Shown piece after piece: positions 22,430-30,280 of a stretch of 64,000 nt of DNA. The notes under the pieces were generated by a model. That model did no database searches, was not told the DNA's origin, and saw only the letters and a list, made by a program, of their open reading frames with translations. The DNA is from Chrysopilus asiliformis (lineage: Eukaryota > Arthropoda > Insecta > Diptera > Rhagionidae): assembly GCA_964034945.1 (NCBI GenBank), contig OZ035960.1, positions 107,975,933 through 108,039,932 on the forward strand, in the 5' to 3' direction. How positions within the stretch are numbered: the first letter of the stretch is position 1; each line of letters starts with the position of its first letter. Made by a program: the position numbers and the translations under genes.

Positions 22430-22791
22430 ATAAAGCGCACTTTTTTTATTTTTCTCACCTTTCCCGGGAATAAATAACACTTAACAAAAATTAATAATAG
22501 CTAAACTATGCACTACATTAAAAATTATTTAATCTTATTAAACGTTCGAACGTTTTACTTTCTAGGATAACTTTAAGCTATATGTTCTAATTCCGGAAAT
22601 GTAAAATTAAAGATGGTTACAGGAAATGCGTCCATATTTAATATTACATTTCTGTATTTCCTGAATTACAAGATTTCTAATATCCGCATTCGATATCCCT
22701 CTATATTTGAGCACTAAAATTATTTCCACTACAATTTAATTACTTGAAGTAATTCTAATATTGTGTGTAAGTTTATGTGTTTGTAAAAATC

Positions 22792-23706
22792 ATGGCGAAG
22801 TTGTCAACAGAATACCAAGTAAGTACGTCAGTTTTCTAAATTTTCCATTAAATATTTATTAATTCCTAATCTTTTATTTTATAGGCATTTAATATTGAGT
22901 AATATCGACCCATTTGTATCGATAAGTAACATCAAACGAAACGAGAAATGGCCAAATATCCAGATGAAAAAATGTAAACAAAGGTAAGATCATTGAAAAT
23001 CCATTAGAAATCAAAATTTGGTAATTATAAATCTTTTCTTTATTTCAGAATGCCATCAACAAAAGAAACGATCATCGATTCAACGATAACGATCATCAGC
23101 AGATAAACAAACTTCAGCGCAAGTAATAACTCACAGTAAGTACGTTTAAGGTTCATATTGTGGGTGATTTTGTTATGGTGCCCTTTTCGTAAACGATCGT
23201 TCGTTCTTGTGGTGGTAAATATTTGGTGCTTGTTTGTTTGTTATTGAGTTTTTATTCGGTTTTATTTTAATTAAGAAAGTGGAAATTTAATTGAATGTGA
23301 AATATTTTAAGTTTATTTAAATCAAAAAAAGAAAATAGTTTACAATAATTTTACGGACGGACGCGGACGAAATTCGTGATAAAAATTCATATGTAATGTG
23401 TTTGTGGTCTATTTTGCATGTATTTGTGATTAAAATGTGTTTTGTTTGCATGTTAATTTTTTGACATTTCGGGTTTTAATAAATTTTACTAATTTTAGGA
23501 ATCAATTCGAAGTGCGATTGTTCTTGGATACGGATTTTCTGGACTCTAAAGTTTGATGGATGACGGACTCAACGGACAGAGGGGATCAAAGCTGATTAAA
23601 CCAAGATAAGTATCAATTTTTTATCCAATAAATTTTCAATGATCATTTACTTAAATTTTCTTCCTTTCTTTTCAGCGGCGGTTTTTTTTTTTTTCGTTCT
23701 TCCAAA
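22792..23706 (+). other. Antisense 5' exon chain in the 3' LTR
   Basis: In the antisense direction there are splice-like pairs. Exon A ends at 22818 (CAA|GTAAGTACG). Intron 22819-22884 is 66 nt and ends TTTTATAG. Exon B is 22885-22983. Intron 22984-23048 is 65 nt (GTAAGATC...CTTTATTTCAG). Exon C is 23049-23135. Intron 23136-23498 is 363 nt (GTAAGTACG...TACTAATTTTAG, with a good branch-point match). Exon D is 23499-23609. Intron 23610-23675 is 66 nt with a weak GTATC donor and a strong pyrimidine-rich acceptor. Exon E starts at 23676 and carries the ATG at 23707. The upstream exons have only short upstream frames, for example ATG at 22792 running 14 codons across the A/B junction, so they look like 5' untranslated leader. 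Confidence 0.5.
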
Positions 23707-24048
23707 ATGGAACTTCACCCTAAAGGAATAATCTGCACAACAAGAGGACATCCGGAACTTTCTGAGCTGCTAAAAGAGAGGATCCAGTCGGCCTTGAAAT
23801 TCTTTCCTACGGACAGACTCAGGAACGGACTCGCGTCAATAGGAGACGTGTTGAGTATTGGACTGAATTTTCTAAGAAATTGTTTTTAATACTTTCCATC
23901 GTTTCAGGCAGCTGCAACAACACCAGAGCTTTCGTCGAGCCTGCGAAGAAGAAAGATTTGGAAGAACAGATGCCAGAATATAAAATTCGCTGATTTAAGA
24001 CACCATTTCCTGATGAGGATTGCACCATCAATGTTACATCACTACTGA
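23707..24048 (+). CDS. Candidate antisense accessory protein of the retrotransposon, join(23707..23847,23908..24048)
   Basis: This is a proposed two-exon coding sequence of about 93 codons on the strand opposite gag-pol. Exon E opens with ATG at 23707 (context CCAAAATGG). A 60-nt intron (23848-23907) runs from GTGTTGAGT to CATCGTTTCAG. Splicing keeps the frame, which continues across the LTR edge at 23919 into internal element sequence to TGA at 24046-24048. The first exon product begins MELHPKGIICTTRGHPELSE. The second is rich in Arg and Lys after a serine run (SSSLRRRKIWKNRCQ). Left unspliced, the frame stops at 23889 (60 codons). The GTGTTGAGT donor is not a strong consensus. The second exon being open is not decisive, because the same junction in the other LTR runs open into host DNA for over 30 codons. 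No family is recognised. Confidence 0.38.
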
Positions 24049-24276
24049 TTTTATTTTCGGAACCTTTAATTTAAAGTAAAATGTGATATTTGTATTTGAA
24101 ACCGTATTGAAACTAAAGATAACTAAGAAACGTGGGGACGAACCCATTTAATTGAAGCCGGGCTATTTGTAAAATGGTTTGTGAAATTATGATTTAATTT
24201 ATGGTTGATTAAAGTTGTTTTCTATATAAGTTTGACCGAATATTTTAATTACAGACACCCAAACGTTGATGTTTTT
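23920..24276 (-). other. Region between pol and the 3' LTR, no sense gene
   Basis: In the sense direction this 357-nt stretch contains no env-like frame. At the LTR edge it reads ...CGAAAGCTCTGGTGT before TGTTGCAG, which is not the purine run expected to prime plus-strand synthesis. The antisense second exon (23908-24048) overlaps this boundary. Confidence 0.6.
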
Positions 24277-27200
24277 TCAAAGTTTTATATCTTTTGCATG
24301 AAAAACACCAATAGCTTTTCCAGATAAATCTTCTAACTCATACATGTTTTGACCAATGCACTTACGGACTCTAGCTTTAAGGAATTTGGAACAAAGCTTA
24401 GCATTTAGATTTTTCGACTTGTCACTCATAACAAAATTACGGCGGTAAACTTCTTGACCGACCAAAAATTTCGTTTTCCGTGCGCGAAGATTGTACGTTT
24501 TTGAACTTCTAACGTAGGCTTCATGTAGATGTTGTTTTATTTTATCCCTAATAATTCGGATTCGATCAGATTTCGTCGTACAAGAAAATTCGTTGTCTTG
24601 TAAAGCTTTTAACATTTTCGCCAGTTCGTAATCCTTGCCATGGGTCAGCATATTACACTCAAATAGAGCATAATATGGTGTCATGCCAATTGCTTGATGC
24701 TTCGCCGTTCTTAAAGCACATTCAATTTCTCCTATATGTTTATCCCAATCCTTTTGTTCCTCTTTCAGGTAAGCTCTAATTGCTGAAAGTACAGATTGAT
24801 TCACCCGTTCCGACGCGTTAGCTTGGGGAGAATAGATGGCCGTCCGCATATGTTTTACCCCATATTTATTCAGAAGCGACTGAAATTCTGCAGACACAAA
24901 TTGTTTTCCATTGTCGGAATGCAGAATCTGTGGAACACCGAATTTGTTAAAAATTTCGACCTCTAGAAATCGATTTACATTTTTCGAGTTTCCTTGTCTC
25001 ATTGGTTTGAGAAAAACGAATTTCGTCATATAATCTAAAACGATAAATATGACCGTATTTCCATTTCTTGACCGTGGATATGGCCCAAGGAAATCGACGA
25101 AAATTTTCTGGAATGGTCTTTCTACAACGGTTTCCGAGCCTATCTCTGGACGCAATGTTACATTTGAATGTTTCGTTTCTTTACAGATCGCACAATTAGC
25201 AACGAAATTTCGTACCTGGACAACCATGTTTGGCCAGTAAAAGGATTCGCGAATTCTAGCAAGCGTCTTTCCTATGCCGCCATGCGAAGCTTGAGGTGGC
25301 TCATGAGCGCGAGAAATCAAAGCTTGGGTCAGACCGGAAGGTATCCAAAGCTTCCAGGAGTACTCTTCTTCCAATACATCACCAGTATAAGGCAAGGTTC
25401 TTTTATAGACATAACCGTCTACGATTTTCAAGTCGGGAAGATGGTCTTGATTACTTTCTATTGAGTTGATTAAATCAAGATATTCATCTGACTTGAAATC
25501 GTCTGAGTCTAGATCGATGGTAATGGTGGGATGTTCCAAACTGATTTCTTCCATTAAACCTCTCGACAATGTATCGGCTACAACATTTTGAGTACCTTTT
25601 CTGTGGACAATCTTGAAATCGTAACCCTGGAGTTTCAAGCTCCACCGTGCTAACCGTCCGCTAAGATCTTTCACGCTCATAAGCCACTTCAAGCTCGCAT
25701 GATCGGTTATCACCGTAAAGGACATTCCCTCAACATAAGGGCGAAATTTATGTATCGATGTGATCGCTGCCAAGCACTCTTTTTCAGTGACCGTGTAGTT
25801 TATTTGGGGTTTACTCAACTTTTTCGAAATGTATGCAATTACTCGTTCCTGGTTGTCGTTATCGAGCTGATACAACACACCACCAATACCAACAGATGAC
25901 GCATCGCATTGTATATAAAACTCTTTCGAAAAATCGGGGTGAGTTAGTATAGGAGAGGTAACCAATGCCAATTTCAAGTCTTCAAATGCTAGCTTTGCTT
26001 CGGGCGTAAAATTAAATTTTCTCGGAGATTTTAAAGTGTCAGTTATCGGAGCGGTTATTGTAGCGAAGTTTTTGATGAATTTTCGGTACCAACCGGCCAT
26101 TCCCAAGAACCTTCGAACCTGGCGAATCGTCTTTGGTACCGGAAACTCATTTATCGCTGACACTTTTTCGGGATCTGTTTTTAATTTACCCCCACCAACA
26201 ATAAATCCGAGGTAACGGAGCTCTTTTGCACAAAATCGAGACTTTTTGACGTTGATGGTAAGGTTGGCCTTTCGCAAACATGCTGCGACTTCGTCTAGTA
26301 GCTTGATGTGTGTCTCAAAGTCAGGGGATACCACGAGGAGATCGTCAAGATAGACGAAGACTCGTTCTTTAAGCCTTGACGGAATCACTTTATCAATAAG
26401 CCGGCACATCCTTTGGGGTGCATTACACAACCCAAAACACATGACGGAAAATTGATAAAGCGGCCGTCCTGGTACAGTAAAAGCCGTTATAGCTCTACTC
26501 TCTTTATCCAGCGGGATCTGCCAGAAAGCGTCTTTTAAATCGATTGACGAAATGAAAAACGTGTCTTGGAGTCGGCTCATCAGCCCTTCTATATGAGGAA
26601 GGGGATAGGCGTCCTTCAGAGTTAACGAGTTAACTTTCCGGGAGTCGAGGCACAGCCTGTTCTTGCCGGGTTTCCGTACAAGTATCACTGGACTACTCCA
26701 GGGGCTGTTACTTTCCTCTATGACTCCCAACTGAAGCATCCTATCCACCTCCTCATATAGAAGAGCTTGCACCGCCGGAGAAACAGGGTAATGCTTTTGT
26801 TTTACTGGGACCGCGTCTCCGACATCTATCCGATGCTCCTCTAAGGTGGTCCGACCTAACCCGAACTTCGTAGAACACAGGAATTTCGCTCTTACTACCT
26901 CAAGCAGATCTTCCTGTTCCGGAGTTAATGCATGCATTTGTGGGTCTTCGATTTTTGGCATATCGGAGCTCAAACCACTGATAATATGCGGTGCAATTTG
27001 AAACTTGCGCCAAAAATCTACACCCAAATATAAACATTGCTCCAAACTAGGTACTAGATAAATATCTAAAATTTCTGTGCGAGTTTTATAAGACACTGGT
27101 ACTCGTATTTTTCCAAAAATCGCATGGCCTTTACCATCAGCGGTTTTAACATGAGATGGAAATTTAAAGATATTTACGTTGAGCTTTTGCGTCAAATCCA

Positions 27201-27684
27201 AACATCCCTTACCCAGGCACGTAATGCTAGCGCCACTGTCTAGCAAACCGTTTAATTCAATGTTCGCTAACTTTACTTTAGCATAAGGTCTAAAGTCAGA
27301 AACGGTTTCTAGAACACAATTAGCAATACTGTGACGTGCAGTCTTTCGAAAAATATATCGTATTCGAGCATTAGAAGCTTTTCGGGTTAATGGATGTGGA
27401 TAGACACGGGTTCGAGTAAAATCTTGGGTATCGCTGAATATTTTGCTACGGATTTCTTGGTATTCCTTTAATCTGACATGATAGGGTTTATTTGGTTTTA
27501 ATTCAGGTGTCACAGAATCTTTACTTGAATAAAAGGGGGACAAAATTTTAATGGGCTTATCGCTAAGTTGATCGGGGATCGGGGTAGAATCTGAAAGAAC
27601 TTTAGGATCTACTCCGGGCGAGACGGGGCAGGACGTGACGGACCCGGGTTGGTCACGTTCTGACGAAAATTTTCTGGACGACAT
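24277..27684 (-). CDS. pol: Pol polyprotein: protease, reverse transcriptase, RNase H, integrase
   Basis: This is an uninterrupted 1,135-codon frame, counting from the first ATG of the pol frame. As a -1 frameshift product its real N-terminus is gag. The protease has the active-site motif LLDSGA (D149-A152). The reverse transcriptase runs about 295-480, with D382 in SSIDLKDAFWQIPL and the catalytic YLDD at 445-448. RNase H carries D594, E634 or E636, D661 and D704 (VADTLSR). Integrase has a zinc-binding H794/H801/C831/C834 group and the catalytic D864, D924 and E959 (34 residues between the last two). A basic C-terminal domain follows. All key residues are present, so the enzyme may be functional. 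The frame ends 357 bp before the 3' LTR. Confidence 0.97.
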   Translation of the reverse strand: MSSRKFSSERDQPGSVTSCPVSPGVDPKVLSDSTPIPDQLSDKPIKILSPFYSSKDSVTPELKPNKPYHVRLKEYQEIRSKIFSDTQDFTRTRVYPHPLTRKASNARIRYIFRKTARHSIANCVLETVSDFRPYAKVKLANIELNGLLDSGASITCLGKGCLDLTQKLNVNIFKFPSHVKTADGKGHAIFGKIRVPVSYKTRTEILDIYLVPSLEQCLYLGVDFWRKFQIAPHIISGLSSDMPKIEDPQMHALTPEQEDLLEVVRAKFLCSTKFGLGRTTLEEHRIDVGDAVPVKQKHYPVSPAVQALLYEEVDRMLQLGVIEESNSPWSSPVILVRKPGKNRLCLDSRKVNSLTLKDAYPLPHIEGLMSRLQDTFFISSIDLKDAFWQIPLDKESRAITAFTVPGRPLYQFSVMCFGLCNAPQRMCRLIDKVIPSRLKERVFVYLDDLLVVSPDFETHIKLLDEVAACLRKANLTINVKKSRFCAKELRYLGFIVGGGKLKTDPEKVSAINEFPVPKTIRQVRRFLGMAGWYRKFIKNFATITAPITDTLKSPRKFNFTPEAKLAFEDLKLALVTSPILTHPDFSKEFYIQCDASSVGIGGVLYQLDNDNQERVIAYISKKLSKPQINYTVTEKECLAAITSIHKFRPYVEGMSFTVITDHASLKWLMSVKDLSGRLARWSLKLQGYDFKIVHRKGTQNVVADTLSRGLMEEISLEHPTITIDLDSDDFKSDEYLDLINSIESNQDHLPDLKIVDGYVYKRTLPYTGDVLEEEYSWKLWIPSGLTQALISRAHEPPQASHGGIGKTLARIRESFYWPNMVVQVRNFVANCAICKETKHSNVTLRPEIGSETVVERPFQKIFVDFLGPYPRSRNGNTVIFIVLDYMTKFVFLKPMRQGNSKNVNRFLEVEIFNKFGVPQILHSDNGKQFVSAEFQSLLNKYGVKHMRTAIYSPQANASERVNQSVLSAIRAYLKEEQKDWDKHIGEIECALRTAKHQAIGMTPYYALFECNMLTHGKDYELAKMLKALQDNEFSCTTKSDRIRIIRDKIKQHLHEAYVRSSKTYNLRARKTKFLVGQEVYRRNFVMSDKSKNLNAKLCSKFLKARVRKCIGQNMYELEDLSGKAIGVFHAKDIKL

Positions 27685-29417
27685 TTCCTACATTCGGTCG
27701 TATAAATATTGTCTGCTCCACAAGTGTAACAAAATTTGTTCCTAGGGGCAGAACAATCCACAAAGATATGTCCCTTTTGCTTACAATTCCAGCAGGTAAT
27801 TCTATCGCGATTGTAAGAGGGATTTAGCGCATCTACAGGAAAAGCTTCTGTTTCGAAATTTTGTTGCGAAAGATCTAATTCATTAATTCGACGAGAAGGA
27901 ATAGATCGATCGAAATGAGGAAAAGCATTTTCCGTAGTCCGACATGCATCACGAAGCTGGTCTAAAGTGTATATGGTCATCGGATAAATATAACGGGTTA
28001 ACCACGGCTTTAAGTTCCTTTTTATAATCGTAATCAACTCAAAGTCTGGTAGTGGCACTCGCATTCTGTTTCGGAGATTTATAATGGCGGTATAAAATTT
28101 CTCAAAAGGTTCCTGAGCTTGCTGTTGTCGATCGATTAACTTTCTAATTATTTCTACATCTGTTTCGACGGTTTTAAATTGCCTATACAGTGCATCTCTT
28201 AAATCTGGCCAATTGAGTTTCTGCTGCAACCTCATATTTTGCCAAAACCATTCACGAGCCGAACCTTTCAATAACAAGTGGAAGTTCTTCAAAACGTCTA
28301 CCCAAGGAGTAGCATTGCTGTTCTGAAGAAACTCCACTTGAAATACAAAGTCCTCTACAGACATGCCATGAGGATCTCCATCGAAAGCGATGCCCCACTT
28401 ATCAAGGATCATTTTGTGCGTTGGACCTTGACCGAAGGGTTGTCTTTGACCAAAAGATGGAACGTTGCTTGATCCTACACTTCCCCAACCAGATGGTGGC
28501 TGGATAAAACTCTGCGGTGTCTGAGAAAAATTTTGTGATGAAACAAATGGATAGTTTGCAAAATTTGGTTGTTGACCTAGAAAATTAGTTACGCTGGGTT
28601 GATTTTGAGTCTGGAAATTAGCTGGAAGACTTCCTTGAAAGTTCGATGTATAAGTAGGAACCGGATATTGTTTTTCGTAAAGACTAGGAAAATTCGAAAA
28701 ATTGGAAATTCCTGCAGCACCATTCGATACAAATGATGACGTGGTTGGAAAACCTCCCACGGAATAGTTCGAAGGCGCAGATCTCGAAGTTGTCTGTGAT
28801 GTTTTCGGTATTGCTCCCGTATTTCGTGAATTTACAGACCCATTGAACGGTTGTGGTACATTATTGGAGTACCCTACCATTGAACTAACTCTATTCTCGC
28901 TTTCTGTAACCATAGCTTGCAAACTAACTAACTTTTGCTCCAAAGACGAATGGGAATGCTCTACAGCTGCCTTCACAGATGAATCTACAATTCTTATCAA
29001 ATCATTCATATTTATCATGCGAATATTGTCTCGTTCTGATGAATTCTCTATAGGTTGATCGTTTCGTTGCACATTATTCACACCGGATAATAAAAGTACA
29101 GAATTTGCCCTGTCGATAATTTGTGCGGCCAATGAGGCTGCGCCGGAATTAGAACTATCGATAGCCTGTAATCCCGGTAAATTACGACCTTGAATATTTA
29201 AATTACCGACTATCACTTCACCTGCAGAAGTTGCTGGGATCGAATCGGGTTTATTAGACGATTGATTAGGTTGCTTATCCATATTTTTATTAGGGGTATG
29301 AAACATTTTAGGAGCCCTAGAACCTGGAGTGAATTTCGACTGACTTCTTGTAACTATTTGACCAGTGGGGTTTGGTATTTTCTTAGTACTCTTGTTAGAT
29401 TGACTCGCCCTTACCAT
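27609..29417 (-). CDS. gag: Gag structural polyprotein
   Basis: It has 602 codons from the ATG at 29417; an upstream in-frame TTG at 29432 is not needed. The first 330 residues are rich in Ser, Asn, Gln, Phe and Pro and probably disordered, with a possible coiled stretch near 135-180. Residues about 333-500 form the conserved retrotransposon capsid-like region, with GSAREWFWQNM near 385-395 and later RNLKPWLTRYIYP. A zinc knuckle CX2CX4HX4C (CWNCKQKGHIFVDC) is at 542-555. A second Cys-rich cluster without the histidine (CYTCG...CRKC) follows. Gag coats and packages the element RNA. It overlaps pol by 76 nt, with pol in the -1 frame. Confidence 0.95.
   Translation of the reverse strand: MVRASQSNKSTKKIPNPTGQIVTRSQSKFTPGSRAPKMFHTPNKNMDKQPNQSSNKPDSIPATSAGEVIVGNLNIQGRNLPGLQAIDSSNSGAASLAAQIIDRANSVLLLSGVNNVQRNDQPIENSSERDNIRMINMNDLIRIVDSSVKAAVEHSHSSLEQKLVSLQAMVTESENRVSSMVGYSNNVPQPFNGSVNSRNTGAIPKTSQTTSRSAPSNYSVGGFPTTSSFVSNGAAGISNFSNFPSLYEKQYPVPTYTSNFQGSLPANFQTQNQPSVTNFLGQQPNFANYPFVSSQNFSQTPQSFIQPPSGWGSVGSSNVPSFGQRQPFGQGPTHKMILDKWGIAFDGDPHGMSVEDFVFQVEFLQNSNATPWVDVLKNFHLLLKGSAREWFWQNMRLQQKLNWPDLRDALYRQFKTVETDVEIIRKLIDRQQQAQEPFEKFYTAIINLRNRMRVPLPDFELITIIKRNLKPWLTRYIYPMTIYTLDQLRDACRTTENAFPHFDRSIPSRRINELDLSQQNFETEAFPVDALNPSYNRDRITCWNCKQKGHIFVDCSAPRNKFCYTCGADNIYTTECRKCRPENFRQNVTNPGPSRPAPSRPE
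27633..27672 (-). promoter_or_regulatory. -1 ribosomal frameshift signal between gag and pol
   Basis: In gag frame the sequence reads GAA AAT TTT, which gives the heptamer A AAT TTT (27672-27666) of the X XXY YYZ type. After a 7-nt spacer, ACGTGAC (27658-27652) pairs perfectly with GTCACGT (27639-27633) across a 12-nt GC-rich loop. The pol frame is exactly -1 to gag and opens just upstream of the heptamer. Heptamer, spacer and stem all match the standard -1 frameshift layout. The gag stop lies at 27609-27611. Confidence 0.88.
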
Positions 29418-30265
29418 AACACACTTACACACAACTAACTATTACTAAAACCTAAATATTTATAAGTTTTTCCTTTTTAATTTGTACCTCAATATCATTA
29501 AATGTGGTGGTGGATGACGCTACGGGTTGACAAATTACGAAGAAAAATTCTGGTTGATAATGAATTCAAAAAAAAATTTAAACGAAAATGAAAACTAAAA
29601 TTTTGTTTTTACTACTTCGACGAATTATACGCGGCAACTCGTGCCATATTGCACAGCTACGGGACTCACATATTATTTCGCGAAACTGACTGTTTATCAT
29701 TAAGAATTTCGTTTCAAACATTCGGCAAACGCGATGTATTTTGCCCAAAGGCTTTATAAATCGGGACACGAAGTTCAAACAAAATTCTCTAGATCAATAG
29801 GAAAAGTTCCTAGTTTACCAATACTTTAAACTTCTTTATATGGGACTTTGAATGTAACGCAAACGCGACTTAAAAATTCTTTTAAAAATCGGGACATTTA
29901 CATTCGACCCATTCAAACAGCCATGAAGAAAACAATATAGCTTGGTTTGTCCTAAATTTAGCGACTTCCGCGGCAAACGCGAGTACATCCTGTTCGGAAA
30001 CTGCATGTCTCGGGACTCATGGAGCCTCTAAATAAATTTCATCCCAAGCTGACGCATAGAATTGAGAGTATGTTCGAATAAACAATCGGAGGAGAAAAAA
30101 AAATTTACTATTGCAAAAAAAAATTCGATATTTAAAAATTATGAGGAAAAATATGAAACGGAAAAGGATATTATTTTGCCACTTGATGTTATTAGGGCTT
30201 AGCATAAATCTTTGACGTAGCTTCACTTAGCTTTACGTTGGTTGACGTAGCTTCACTTAGCTTAA
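29418..30265 (-). other. Untranslated leader of the retrotransposon
   Basis: It is about 850 nt between the primer-binding site and the gag ATG. No long sense frame is seen. Short motifs such as CGGGAC and GGCAAACGCGA recur several times, possibly reflecting RNA structure for packaging or ribosome entry. Confidence 0.6.
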
Positions 30266-30271
30266 CGTTGG
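30212..30271. repeat. 30-bp tandem duplication abutting the primer-binding site
   Basis: Units 30212-30241 and 30242-30271 both read TTGACGTAGCTTCACTTAGC followed by TT[T/A]ACGTTGG and differ at one base. The second unit runs into the primer-binding site, so part of that site (CCAACGT in sense) is copied. Confidence 0.85.
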
Positions 30272-30277
30272 GCGCCA
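30266..30277 (-). other. Primer-binding site, tRNA-Lys type
   Basis: Read in sense, TGGCGCCCAACG lies 3 nt (AAT) after the 5' LTR end CCATTACA. TGG pairs with the CCA tail of a tRNA. The 12-mer matches the start of the primer-binding site complementary to a tRNA-Lys as I remember it for other retroelements. Only 12 nt match. Confidence 0.8.
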
Positions 30278-30280
30278 ATT

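Larger units (their letters stand above)
21122..23919 (-). repeat. 3' LTR of the retrotransposon (2,798 bp)
   Basis: It repeats 30281-33079. I compared many lines and found only one difference, a T run of 13 here against 14 in the other copy (around 23682-23694). The length is far above the few hundred bp usual for gypsy LTRs. The opposite strand of the LTR contains gene-like structure, listed separately. Confidence 0.95.

Noticed and set aside
25049..25899. Plus-strand frames within the pol region (63, 98 and 66 codons)
   Set aside because: They are shadows of pol on the opposite strand with no motifs of their own.
27672..29417. Independent pol translation from the ATG at 27684
   Set aside because: That ATG lies inside gag, upstream of the heptamer. 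The overlap, the -1 frame, the slippery heptamer and the stem make frameshifting the better explanation.
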